Origin: an uncultured Alphaproteobacteria bacterium
GTDB taxonomy: Bacteria; Pseudomonadota; Alphaproteobacteria; HIMB59; GCA-002718135
Length of the DNA stretch: 64,000 nucleotides
Reading direction: 5' to 3'
NCBI GenBank assembly: GCA_902615745.1
Contig: CACMQB010000006.1
Coordinates: 21,804-85,803 of the forward strand
Shown here: piece after piece, positions 1 through 7,673 of the stretch
How positions within the stretch are numbered: the stretch's first letter is position 1
Layout: each line of letters opens with the position of its first letter
Program-made: the position numbers and the translations under genes
Notes under the pieces: model-generated
Databases searched by the model: none
Told to the model about the DNA's origin: nothing
Seen by the model: the letters and a program-made list of their open reading frames with translations, nothing else

Positions 1-58
1 TAACTGGAAATAAAAAGTACCAGGAAATTGCATTTATACTTGTTAAAAATTTTGGCAT
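1..58 (-). CDS. Partial N-terminus of a probable sugar ABC permease
   Basis: An ATG at 58 opens a frame that stays open to the window edge and encodes about 19 residues. They start MPKFLTSINAISWYFLFPV, a hydrophobic stretch like the first membrane helix of MalF-type permeases. It lies 55 bases downstream of a solute-binding-protein gene on the same strand, where a permease is expected in a CUT1 operon. The sequence alone is too short to prove the family; the call rests on context. Confidence 0.42.
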   Translation of the reverse strand, partial: MPKFLTSINAISWYFLFPV

Positions 59-73
59 AATTACTTTATTTTT

Positions 74-100
74 AATAAGGGGAAAAAATTTCCCCTTATT
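74..100 (-). other. Intercistronic hairpin after the binding-protein gene
   Basis: A perfect 12-bp inverted repeat (arms 74-85 and 89-100, loop of three A on the plus strand) with a GGGG/CCCC core lies 12 bases past the stop of the solute-binding-protein gene. No T-run follows it on the minus strand, so it is more likely a 3'-end stabiliser or partial attenuator than a full terminator. Similar hairpins follow the other three binding-protein genes in the window. Confidence 0.6.
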
Positions 101-112
101 TAAATTTATAAA

Positions 113-1438
113 TTATCTTTTTCCAACTGGAACTAATGCATCGTCTGCACGAGCTTGATCCCAAAGTCTTTGAGATTCCTCCATGAATTCAAGTGGAGTA
201 ATATCTCCAGCCCAAACAACTTCCATATCTTTCCAAATATGTACACCTGGGTCATTCGGATAGAACGTCCATGTTGTATATCCATAGTTTCCAGAATCAG
301 AAGCTTCTGCGAATTCAGTTAAGAATCTTTTTTGTCTTGGATCAATATTAGGATCAAAGTCAGCATCAGTGTATTTTAGTGGTAACAACCAAGCGCCATA
401 ACCTAAACTGCCAGTAACTTTAAGAGCTCTTTCTTTATCAGAAAGAATCCAATCAATTACTTTTGCAGCTCCATCAGCATTTTTAGATGCTGCATTAATG
501 GACATAGTTCCACCTGTTGCAAGTTGGTAATTAGGAGCACTTCCTGCCTGTGAATTCAGAATCGGTAAAGGATTCCAATCCCAATCATCAGAAGTTTCTC
601 CAAAATTTGTTGCCGTTACATTGAAACCCCAAGTTCCAATCATGAGCATCGCAGAACCTCTAGTAGCAAACTCGTTATTAAAATCATCCCAATCTAAAGA
701 ATAATATGTCTCTAAATCCCCAGACCAATAACCTTCATCTACCATGTGTTTTCTTAAAAGTTCAATTGCTTCTACAAACTCTGGATCAGTCCACTTTTTT
801 TCACCAATTAATGCTTTATAGACATTATCTGGTCCAGCATAAGTGTTGAAATAGTTACCTACTAAATGTTCGTGAGTTGGCTGCCATCCAGCAGAACCAT
901 ACGCATAAACATTCATTCCCTTAGCTTTTATTTTAGCAGCTAAAGATTCAACTTCTTCTAAATTATTTGGCGTACTCCATCCATTTTCTTCAAACAAAGT
1001 TTTATTATAAAAATAAATCATTGTTTCATAGTTTTTTGGAATTGAATATAATTCACCATCAAATACTCCTGAGTTGTAAGCCCAACCTAGAAGTTTGTCT
1101 TGCCAACCATATTGATCAGCATACTCTTGCATAGATTTAACAAGACCTGCATCTTGGTAAATTTTTATATAAGAAGCACCAGGTGTATCAAACATGTCCG
1201 GTCCACTTCCAGATAAAAGAGCTGGTCTGATAGTATCATTAATGTCTTCTTTAAATACACATTCTAATTCTACTTCATCTTGTTCAGCATTAAAAGCATC
1301 ACACATCATTTCTTGAACTGTAGGGTCAGTATCTGCACTACTTTCCATCCACCAAACTACTTTAGTGGCAGCAAATGTTGATGTTGCGAAAAAAGCTGTA
1401 AGAATAAAAGTTAAAAAAATATTTAAAATTTTATTCAT
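113..1438 (-). CDS. CUT1 sugar ABC transporter, solute-binding protein
   Basis: This is a periplasmic binding protein of extracellular solute-binding family 1, about 441 residues, which would capture a sugar or oligosaccharide for a membrane permease pair. The N-terminus is a typical signal peptide: MNK, a hydrophobic core, then a probable cleavage after an STFA motif. The mature start (TKVVWWMESS) and repeated aromatic residues match the family. I chose the ATG at 1438 because a GGAGG sits five bases upstream of it; the in-frame ATG at 1450 would place the Shine-Dalgarno inside the gene. A hairpin and the start of a probable permease follow. The sugar cannot be named from sequence. It differs clearly from the other two CUT1 binding proteins in this window. 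Confidence 0.88.
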   Translation of the reverse strand: MNKILNIFLTFILTAFFATSTFAATKVVWWMESSADTDPTVQEMMCDAFNAEQDEVELECVFKEDINDTIRPALLSGSGPDMFDTPGASYIKIYQDAGLVKSMQEYADQYGWQDKLLGWAYNSGVFDGELYSIPKNYETMIYFYNKTLFEENGWSTPNNLEEVESLAAKIKAKGMNVYAYGSAGWQPTHEHLVGNYFNTYAGPDNVYKALIGEKKWTDPEFVEAIELLRKHMVDEGYWSGDLETYYSLDWDDFNNEFATRGSAMLMIGTWGFNVTATNFGETSDDWDWNPLPILNSQAGSAPNYQLATGGTMSINAASKNADGAAKVIDWILSDKERALKVTGSLGYGAWLLPLKYTDADFDPNIDPRQKRFLTEFAEASDSGNYGYTTWTFYPNDPGVHIWKDMEVVWAGDITPLEFMEESQRLWDQARADDALVPVGKR

Positions 1439-1747
1439 CATTTCCTCCATTTATAAGAAATTTATACTATAAATAGAAAGACTGTAAATCTATTTATGTA
1501 ATATTTTGATCCAAAAAAACGAGGAAAATTAGGAATTGCGACAAAAAATTAATCTAAAGCATAAAAATCATTTGATCCCTAATTAAACTTAAAAAATAGT
1601 TAAAAGAAAAATAAAAAATAACTATTAAAAAAATTGCTATTAAAGACCAGATTATAAATTTTATCATTTTATAGTTTTTATAAATTAAATAATGTTTAAG
1701 AGTAGTATTAATATATTATAAATTATTATTATATTCTAATCATAATT
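1439..1747. other. Divergent intergenic region, 309 bp
   Basis: This very AT-rich region separates the minus-strand binding-protein gene from the plus-strand aldolase gene, so it should hold promoters for both. The only structured element I can point to is the inverted repeat at 1469-1497. An 8-bp word, TTTGATCC, occurs at 1505 and 1571. I see no ORF with coding character and no RNA gene here. Confidence 0.6.
1469..1497. promoter_or_regulatory. Candidate operator (inverted repeat)
   Basis: The arms ATAAATAGA (1469-1477) and TCTATTTAT (1489-1497) are perfect inverted copies with an 11-bp spacer, so their centres are 20 bp apart, about two helical turns. The repeat ends 31 bases upstream of the start codon of the binding-protein gene. 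That geometry suits a dimeric repressor site, but AT-rich DNA makes such repeats by chance and no cognate regulator is encoded nearby. Confidence 0.3.
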
Positions 1748-2536
1748 ATGAAAAACAAATTATTTGATATTTGGAAAAAAAATAAAGCATCTATAAATGC
1801 GTGGCTTTCTATACCTAATTCTTTTACAGCAGAAGCCTTTGGTAAAATGGGTTGGGATTCAGTAACTATCGATATGCAGCATGGCCAAAATGATTATTCT
1901 ACTGCTATTTCAATGGTTCAAGGATTAACAAATAGTGATACTGTTCCTATGACAAGAGTACCATGGAACGAGCCAGGTATTATTATGAAAATGTTAGATT
2001 TAGGTATTCAAGGAATTATTGCGCCAATGATAAATACAAAAGAAGACTGTGAAAAGTTTGTTTCATATTGTTATTATCCTCCAATAGGTCAAAGAAGTTT
2101 TGGTCCAATGAGGGCTCAGGTAGTTTATGGTTCAGATTACTATCAACATGCAAATGATAATATTGTAAGTTTGGCAATGATAGAAACAAAACAAGCAGTA
2201 GAAAATTTAGATGCCATTCTTTCAGTTCCAAACTTAACTGGTATCTATATTGGACCTGCGGATATGAGTTCTTCTTATGGTTTACCACCTAAATTTGATG
2301 TTCGTGAAGATCCCGTATTTTCAAATATAAAAATGATTGCAAAAAAAGCTAAAGAAAAAGGAAAGATTGCGGGTATTCATAATGGATCAGTTAAGTATAT
2401 GAAAGAAATGATGGAGTACGGTTTTCAATTTACCACCTTACTTTCTGATTTTAGAATGATGACATCACATGCTGAAAGTTTATTAAAAGAATTGAAAGAT
2501 GTAGATACTAAATCTGATAATACTAGCGCTTATTAA
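1748..2536 (+). CDS. HpcH/HpaI-family 2-oxo acid aldolase
   Basis: This is a class II, metal-dependent aldolase of the HpcH/HpaI family (262 residues; family about 250-265), which cleaves 4-hydroxy-2-oxo acids to pyruvate (or a close homologue) and an aldehyde. The catalytic residues fall where the family has them: His45 in MQHG, Arg70 in TRVPWNEPG, and metal ligands near Glu146 (IETKQA) and Asp172 (GPADMS). The C-terminal tail after about residue 250 is polar and variable. It sits alone on the plus strand, divergent from a sugar-transport operon and convergent with uup, seven bases away. A role in breaking down 2-keto-3-deoxy sugar acids is plausible given the neighbouring sugar genes but is inference; the exact substrate is not readable. 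Confidence 0.85.
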   Translation: MKNKLFDIWKKNKASINAWLSIPNSFTAEAFGKMGWDSVTIDMQHGQNDYSTAISMVQGLTNSDTVPMTRVPWNEPGIIMKMLDLGIQGIIAPMINTKEDCEKFVSYCYYPPIGQRSFGPMRAQVVYGSDYYQHANDNIVSLAMIETKQAVENLDAILSVPNLTGIYIGPADMSSSYGLPPKFDVREDPVFSNIKMIAKKAKEKGKIAGIHNGSVKYMKEMMEYGFQFTTLLSDFRMMTSHAESLLKELKDVDTKSDNTSAY

Positions 2537-2543
2537 TTGTCGC

Positions 2544-4358
2544 TTAATTACTAACTAGATCCTCTTCCATTTTAATTAATTCAAACCATCTATTCTCTTT
2601 TGTATTGAGATCATTATTAAGAACTTCCATTTTGGAAGTTATTTCTTGATAACGTTCAAAATTTTCCAAATATAGGTTTGTATCCTTCAATTCATTTTTA
2701 ATATCTTCTAATTCTTGTTGAATATTTTTTATTTGGGTTGGAAGTTGTTCTAATTCATATTGAAACTTATATGATAGTTTAGCTTTAGAACTTTTTACTT
2801 TGATGTTTTCTGAATATGATTTTTTAGTTTCTTTATTTTTAGTAACTTGTTGATTTTCAGATTTCAAAAAATCACTATATCCACCAAAGAACAATGATAC
2901 ATTTCCATCCTCTTTAAAATGTAGAATTTTATTTACAGTTTGATCTAAAAAATCTCGATCATGCGATACTATTAATAACGTTCCATTATAATTGGATAAC
3001 ATTTCAGTTAATAAATCTAATGTTTCTAAATCTAGGTCATTTGTTGGCTCATCTAAAATAAGTCCAGTCTTCGGATTAGCTAATACTTTTGCCAAAAGTA
3101 ATCTATTTTGCTCTCCTCCTGATAATGTTTGTATAGTATGATTGACATTTTTAGGATCAAACTGAAAATCTTTCACATAACTACAAACATGCCTATCTCT
3201 TCCTTGAACTTTTAAATAATCGCCTCCAGAGGGTACTAAGATATCTTTAATAGATTTTCTACCATTAAGATCATTACGCATTTGATCAAAATAAGAAAAT
3301 TCTAAATTTTTTTTCAGCTTGATTTTACCTTTAGAAATTTTTATTTCATTAAGGATGGTACGAAGAAAAGTTGATTTACCACTTCCATTATTCCCTAACA
3401 GACCAATACGATCATTTTTTGAAATTTTAATGGATAAATTTTTAAAAACAAATTCACTTTGATTTGGATATTTCACAAAAACTTCTTGAAGTTCAGCAAT
3501 AAATTTAGATTGATCGGTAGATTTTTTAGAAACTTGAGGTCTTAAAGATTTAATTGCACTTCTGTAAGATGCTTCATCCTTTTCTAATTGCGCTTTTAAT
3601 TCTTTTGCTCTTTTTAATCTTTTTTCATTTCGCTTAACTCGGGCTTTTACACCTTTATTTGCCCACTCGAGTTCAATATTAACAAATTGCTTTCTATTTC
3701 TTAATTCTCTATATTCTTGATCGAGTAACTCCTCTGACCATTTGTCAAAATCTTTAAAGCCTCTAGGACTTACGCGTAATTTTCCTCTATCTATCCAAAA
3801 AACTTTATTAGTAAAATTACTGAGAAAAGTTCTATCATGACTGACACATATAATTGTCTTATTTAAATTGCGTAAATAACTTTCTAGCCATTCGATGCAT
3901 TGCAAATCTAAATGGTTGGTTGGCTCATCTAATAACAAAACATCGGAGTCTTTTAATAAAGATCGAATTAAATAAACTTTTCTTTTTTGACCTCCTGAAA
4001 GATCTTCAACATTAGCAAATTTGTCTAAATTGAGTTTATTACAAAATATATCAACAAAATGTTTATTTTGCTCATTAAGTAAGTCTGAAAAATTCTCTTC
4101 AATGGTTTTATTATCTAGTTTTTCAAATTTTTGATTAAAATATCCAACTTTAAGACCAGGGTAATTCCATAATTCTCCTGCATCTAAATCTTGATCACCA
4201 TAAATAGTCTTCATTAAGGTAGTTTTGCCAACACCATTTTTGCCAACAAGCGCAATCATATCACCCTTGTGTAAATTTAAGTTTAGATCTTGGAAAATAA
4301 CTTTTTTTCCAAATTTGATTTCTACATCTCTTAGAGAAAATAATAAATCACTAGCCAC
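2544..4358 (-). CDS. uup: ABC-F family ATPase, Uup-like
   Basis: This is a soluble twin-ATPase ABC-F protein with no membrane segments. The first domain has Walker A GKNGVGKT (about 39-46), signature LSGGQ (about 120) and LLDEPTNHLD (about 142-151). The second has GNNGSGKS, LSGGEQ and LILDEPTNDLD. About 80 charged linker residues lie between them, and a C-terminal coiled coil (about 525-604, rich in E, K, L, N) is the mark of Uup rather than EttA or YbiT. ABC-F proteins act on translating ribosomes, and Uup is also linked to branched DNA intermediates. It is the last gene of a minus-strand run that begins at 5976. The length (604) is close to the family's usual 600-635. Confidence 0.88.
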   Translation of the reverse strand: MASDLLFSLRDVEIKFGKKVIFQDLNLNLHKGDMIALVGKNGVGKTTLMKTIYGDQDLDAGELWNYPGLKVGYFNQKFEKLDNKTIEENFSDLLNEQNKHFVDIFCNKLNLDKFANVEDLSGGQKRKVYLIRSLLKDSDVLLLDEPTNHLDLQCIEWLESYLRNLNKTIICVSHDRTFLSNFTNKVFWIDRGKLRVSPRGFKDFDKWSEELLDQEYRELRNRKQFVNIELEWANKGVKARVKRNEKRLKRAKELKAQLEKDEASYRSAIKSLRPQVSKKSTDQSKFIAELQEVFVKYPNQSEFVFKNLSIKISKNDRIGLLGNNGSGKSTFLRTILNEIKISKGKIKLKKNLEFSYFDQMRNDLNGRKSIKDILVPSGGDYLKVQGRDRHVCSYVKDFQFDPKNVNHTIQTLSGGEQNRLLLAKVLANPKTGLILDEPTNDLDLETLDLLTEMLSNYNGTLLIVSHDRDFLDQTVNKILHFKEDGNVSLFFGGYSDFLKSENQQVTKNKETKKSYSENIKVKSSKAKLSYKFQYELEQLPTQIKNIQQELEDIKNELKDTNLYLENFERYQEITSKMEVLNNDLNTKENRWFELIKMEEDLVSN

Positions 4359-4369
4359 TAATTTAAGTC

Positions 4370-4486
4370 TTATATAATTTTGTAATAGACAACAATAAAA
4401 TCAAGGATCATAAATATCAGAAATAGTATTGCCACTCTAGTTAATGACCATTGACCTTTTGGAAAAATAAAATTTAGAAACTTCAT
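4370..4486 (-). CDS. Small single-pass membrane protein (38 aa, candidate)
   Basis: An ATG at 4486, six bases after the stop of the upstream isomerase gene, opens a 39-codon frame ending at 4370, eleven bases before the start of uup. It fills the only gap in this operon. The product has a basic amphipathic N-terminus (MKFLNFIFPKGQ), a WSLTR turn, one hydrophobic helix (about residues 17-35) and a short VYYKII tail. That layout is common for small inner-membrane proteins. I recognise no family and no strong Shine-Dalgarno is visible, so coding status rests on position and composition. Confidence 0.45.
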   Translation of the reverse strand: MKFLNFIFPKGQWSLTRVAILFLIFMILDFIVVYYKII

Positions 4487-4492
4487 ATTAAT

Positions 4493-5098
4493 TTACTTAC
4501 TTTTTAACCTAATCCATTTAATACAATCTTCAAGTCTATCATCTCCCCAAAATACTTCCTTACCTTGATATATAAACGAAGGACTTCCAAAAACTCCTTT
4601 TTTGTAGGCATATTCAGTATTGCTTAGATATTTATCCTTTATTTCCTGCTCATTAGCTTTCTTTATAGTTTCTTCTGGATCTAAGTTAAGCTCTTTAAAT
4701 ATTTCGTTTAAGTTTGGCTGCGTAGCTGGTTCTTTTCCTTGCTGAAACCATCTTTGATATGTTTTGTAAACATAATCAACTCCCCAACCTTCATTCATTC
4801 CAAGAATTGCAATTTGATTTGCTAAATCAAATTCTTTTAATGGATATGGTGCTGGCACCTTAGCTTCAAAGCCATAAAATTTTGCTCGTCTTTCAATATC
4901 TCTCCACATGTAATCTGATTTTATTTTTTTGGCTGGTGGCGTGAATGGAATGTTATCCATATCCATCATAATTTTTCTTACACTAAAGGGATGCCAATTA
5001 AATTTGATGTTTTCTTTTTCTGCAACCTCATTCAACCTATTGACTGTTAAATACGTATAAGTACTTCCTATTGAAAACCAAAAATTTACCTCTTCCAT
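4493..5098 (-). CDS. 2-hydroxychromene-2-carboxylate isomerase / DsbA-like (kappa-GST fold)
   Basis: A 201-residue thioredoxin-fold protein of the HCCA-isomerase/kappa-glutathione-transferase family. The N-terminal FSIGSTYTYL motif supplies the serine (Ser12) that replaces the DsbA cysteine pair. The C-terminal GVFGSPSF...FWGDDRLE block is the family's cis-proline and glutathione-site signature. Characterised members are glutathione-dependent isomerases of aromatic breakdown, but many homologues sit in genomes without such a pathway, and no aromatic genes are visible here. It follows the mu-like transferase gene (5125-5976) by 26 bases in the same operon, which suggests a shared glutathione-linked role. 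The start has a purine-rich stretch just inside it (ATGGAGGAG), so translation may depend on coupling. Confidence 0.82.
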   Translation of the reverse strand: MEEVNFWFSIGSTYTYLTVNRLNEVAEKENIKFNWHPFSVRKIMMDMDNIPFTPPAKKIKSDYMWRDIERRAKFYGFEAKVPAPYPLKEFDLANQIAILGMNEGWGVDYVYKTYQRWFQQGKEPATQPNLNEIFKELNLDPEETIKKANEQEIKDKYLSNTEYAYKKGVFGSPSFIYQGKEVFWGDDRLEDCIKWIRLKSK

Positions 5099-5124
5099 AA
5101 AATTACTTTATAAATTTTATATTT

Positions 5125-5976
5125 TTATTCAACAATTATTTTATCCGGTGTTGTATCGATATCAATACTTGGATCCCACGTAATACCACTTTTACCTGAT
5201 CCAAATTTTGCACCTTTGTTTGTGAATGGAAGTTTGTATAATTCAGATTCAAAATATTTTTGCATTTTGGGAAGTTGTTTAAAGTTATTAAAAAAATCTG
5301 AAATCAGAGGATATTTAAGCAACGCAAAAACATTATTTTTATCTGCATGTTCAACAAAATTATAATAAAGTAAAAACTCACAATAAAGATCTAAAGTATC
5401 AAAAAGGTTAAAGTCTGGAGAAGAAATTTTATTACCTACTAAATATAATTTTGTTTTGCTTTTCTCTTTTGAAGAAAGCCAATGTTCAAATTTTTGAAGT
5501 TTACCAGAATTAGAATTTTCAAATGCAGTATTGTAAACTTCTTTAGCTGCTAATAATTCTTCATCTTTAGAATTAAAATGAGTGTAAGCAAATCTTGTTA
5601 CAATTGATCTTAAATCTACAGTTTCTTGGAGTAACTGCTCACATTCCAGTTCTTCCTCTTGCGTCTCACCAAACATACCAAATTCTTTGCCCAAAAAAGT
5701 AAGACAGGTATTGGAATGAGATATTATGAATTCTTTATCATCCTTAAAATATTTTAAGTATGGCAAATTAATTAAACTATTTTTTTTCTTTAAATCAATT
5801 TTATCATTATCATGCCATGAACTTCCCTCATATATAATCTGATTATTTTCTTCTTTAGGAAGTACTTTATAAATTTTTGCTATTAGAGGAACACCTGCAT
5901 AAATAATCATTTGTCTTGATGCAGAGCCAAGTCCTTTTGTACTCCAATATCCTAGTGTAATTTTATTCACATCCAT
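5125..5976 (-). CDS. Glutathione S-transferase family protein, mu-class-like
   Basis: A 283-residue cytosolic glutathione-transferase-fold protein. The N-terminal LGYWSTKGLG motif (about 8-17) has the Tyr that activates glutathione in mu/alpha/pi classes. NLPYL supplies the cis-proline, and ISHSNTCLTFL the gamma-glutamyl binding turn. The all-helical C-terminal domain contains a standard VGNKISSPDF N-capping motif. It is about 60 residues longer than usual, with an extra C-terminal tail (about 240-283) rich in G, K, D and T. It is the first gene of the minus-strand operon that continues to the isomerase, the small ORF and uup. The substrate is unknown; detoxification or a specific isomerisation are both possible. 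Confidence 0.75.
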   Translation of the reverse strand: MDVNKITLGYWSTKGLGSASRQMIIYAGVPLIAKIYKVLPKEENNQIIYEGSSWHDNDKIDLKKKNSLINLPYLKYFKDDKEFIISHSNTCLTFLGKEFGMFGETQEEELECEQLLQETVDLRSIVTRFAYTHFNSKDEELLAAKEVYNTAFENSNSGKLQKFEHWLSSKEKSKTKLYLVGNKISSPDFNLFDTLDLYCEFLLYYNFVEHADKNNVFALLKYPLISDFFNNFKQLPKMQKYFESELYKLPFTNKGAKFGSGKSGITWDPSIDIDTTPDKIIVE

Positions 5977-6173
5977 ATAAATTATAATTTAAATTAAATA
6001 TTATTTTATAATCATTCTAAATTTAATTTATAACTAAATCATAATAATTCTTTATTTTTTAGAGCTTTCTTGGAATAAAATACATCAAAAATATTATTAA
6101 AAAAAAATATTTTTAATCTCTATGTAATAAACCCATAATAACCATCATATTGCAACTAACAAAGGAGGTAAAT

Positions 6174-6788
6174 ATGTTTGCAACATGGAAAATAAGAACT
6201 GACTACGCAAATGCTGTAGATATTTTTGATAAAGTTTCGCCCTGGTTTAAAGAAAGTGGAGCTCGAATGACTAATGTTACGCATAATATTGGTGGTGATG
6301 ATAATACTTTTACTATCGTAGCAGGATTTGAGAGTTATGAAGCATTTGGAAAAAATGATGATGCTTGGGCTTCATCTCCAGAATGGTGGCAAAAAATGCA
6401 GCCTAATTTTGTAAACAATCAATTAGTTGAAGCTGTTTATTTGACTGAATTGATTGGAAATATTAAAGGTGCTACTGAGCAAATGCCTGTTTGGGCACAT
6501 TTTGTTTTTAGTCATCCAGATGTGGATGCTATAAAAAAAAGTTTTGAAATTGATGAAAAACACTACATGTCAAATGGTGCATCAGGAATTGCAATTCATA
6601 GAATGTTTGGTGATAGAAATAATCAATATTTATTTGCTGCAAGATTTAACAGTATGCAAGAATTAGGTAAGTGCATGGATGCTAGCCAAAATTCTCCAGA
6701 TTATTGGGCAAGCCATAAAGATTATTATGCAAACTTAAATATTCATCTCAATTATAATTCTAGAGTAATTAGAAGAGATATTTATTAA
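6174..6788 (+). CDS. Tandem two-repeat protein A, unknown function
   Basis: I do not recognise the function. The 204-residue product has no signal peptide or membrane helix and appears to be two copies of an approximately 90-residue unit: MFATWKIRT...AGFESYEAFGKN and WAHFVFSHPDVDA...AARFNSMQELGK. Each has the beta-alpha-beta spacing of a dimeric alpha-beta barrel (ferredoxin-like) domain. The start at 6174 is set by AAAGGAGG six bases upstream; an ATG at 6150 lacks one. The gene is followed after 12 bases by a paralogue with an equally strong ribosome site. The strength of both sites, matched in this window mainly by transporter binding proteins, suggests high expression. A role like that of antibiotic-biosynthesis-monooxygenase-type or EthD-type barrels is a structural guess only. 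Confidence 0.75.
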   Translation: MFATWKIRTDYANAVDIFDKVSPWFKESGARMTNVTHNIGGDDNTFTIVAGFESYEAFGKNDDAWASSPEWWQKMQPNFVNNQLVEAVYLTELIGNIKGATEQMPVWAHFVFSHPDVDAIKKSFEIDEKHYMSNGASGIAIHRMFGDRNNQYLFAARFNSMQELGKCMDASQNSPDYWASHKDYYANLNIHLNYNSRVIRRDIY

Positions 6789-6800
6789 AAAGGAGGAAAT

Positions 6801-7427
6801 ATGATGATTGTAGCATGGAAATATAGAACAAACTTTGAAAATGCTTATGATTCTTTTGGAAAGATTTCTAAATTTCATAAAGATGCAGGAGCAGATTGGA
6901 TTAATATGTTCATTACAACAGGTGCAGATAATGGATCTTTTATAACTGCAGTAGGCTTTGAAAATATGAAAGCATATGGAAAAATGGATGATATGTGGAA
7001 TGCCCCAGATAGTGAAATGGATAAAATTATGGCAAATAATTTAAGTGATACCCATTTAATTGAAACATATAATCTAAATTTGATGGTTGGTAATATAGAA
7101 GCTGATCAATCACCTGAAGTTTTTTCAAATTTTATTTTTGAATGCGATGATGTTCAAGCTGTAAGAGATAGTCACGAAATTGATTGGAAATATTACAAAG
7201 AAGGTGGTTGTACAGGAATAGACATACATCGAATGAGTGGAGGTGATTATGCATCTAATAATACATTCATGTTTTGCGCCAGGTTTAAATCAATGGAAGA
7301 CTTAGGAGCTAATCAGGATAAAATGGGAGAAAGTTCTTATGGCAAAGATCTTGCAGGCTATCATTCAAAAATTAAAATTATAAAAAATTTTAATGGTAGA
7401 AGTTTAAAATTTGAGAGGTTTAAATAA
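6801..7427 (+). CDS. Tandem two-repeat protein B, paralogue of the upstream gene
   Basis: A 208-residue paralogue of the protein encoded at 6174-6788. It keeps the same landmarks: WKYRTNFENAYDSF near the N-terminus, AVGFENMKAYGKMDD at the end of the first repeat, an H-E-I-D-x-K-Y-Y motif (SFEIDEKHYM in the first copy), IDIHRMSG, and CARFKSMEDLG. The fold is probably two ferredoxin-like repeats. AAGGAGG lies just upstream of two consecutive ATG codons (6801 and 6804), so the true start may be either. A strong hairpin at 7523-7548 probably ends the two-gene transcript. The conserved His and Asp/Glu residues between copies hint at a shared ligand or metal site, but I cannot assign a reaction. 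Confidence 0.75.
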   Translation: MMIVAWKYRTNFENAYDSFGKISKFHKDAGADWINMFITTGADNGSFITAVGFENMKAYGKMDDMWNAPDSEMDKIMANNLSDTHLIETYNLNLMVGNIEADQSPEVFSNFIFECDDVQAVRDSHEIDWKYYKEGGCTGIDIHRMSGGDYASNNTFMFCARFKSMEDLGANQDKMGESSYGKDLAGYHSKIKIIKNFNGRSLKFERFK

Positions 7428-7522
7428 TCAAAACTTTTTATTGCTTTACAACAAAAGAGCATGGTGTAAGCTATGAAACATATATAATAGCTAGGCAAAA
7501 ACAGAAGCTATTTCTAAAATAA

Positions 7523-7560
7523 AATTAGCGGACTTCAGTCCGCTAATTACATTTCTTTTC
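7523..7560 (+). terminator. Bidirectional-looking rho-independent terminator
   Basis: An 11-bp perfect stem, AATTAGCGGAC (7523-7533) and GTCCGCTAATT (7538-7548), with a TTCA loop, is followed by a T-rich stretch (ACATTTCTTTTC). It lies about 95 bases past the stop of the 6801-7427 gene and 45 bases before the tRNA gene. The A-rich sequence on its left gives a T-rich tail on the other strand too. Confidence 0.75.
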
Positions 7561-7592
7561 ATTAAAAAATTTTGTGATATTACATAGATTGA

Positions 7593-7667
7593 GCTGATAT
7601 AGTATAATGGTTATTACAGGCCGTTGGTAACGGTCAGACCCAAGTTCGATTCTCGGTATCAGCACCA
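7593..7667 (+). tRNA. tRNA-Thr (anticodon GGU)
   Basis: The acceptor strands GCTGATA (7593-7599) and TATCAGC (7657-7663) pair perfectly and are followed by A and an encoded CCA. The anticodon stem GGCCG/CGGTC encloses TTGGTAA, giving anticodon GGT (threonine, ACC/ACU). The T-loop TTCGATT and the GG of the D-loop are intact. The acceptor and anticodon loop match typical bacterial tRNA-Thr(GGU). Oddities are a D-stem of only three pairs (T13 and T22 do not pair), an A-C mismatch in the T-stem, and a G-U pair in the anticodon stem. The next coding gene starts six bases after the CCA. Confidence 0.92.
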
Positions 7668-7673
7668 TTCTTG

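Noticed and set aside
1505..1578. Direct repeat of TTTGATCC at 1505 and 1571 in the divergent intergenic region.
   Set aside because: Only eight bases, not symmetric, 66 bp apart and found once each; chance is a sufficient explanation in AT-rich DNA.
2016..2288. A 90-codon frame on the minus strand inside the aldolase gene.
   Set aside because: It is an antisense shadow of a well-supported gene with all catalytic residues; the product has no family features.
6074..6110. A/T-only inverted repeat (AAAAATATT / AATATTTTT) upstream of the tandem unknown pair.
   Set aside because: Low-complexity A and T runs form such repeats easily; no G-C pairs and no positional logic.
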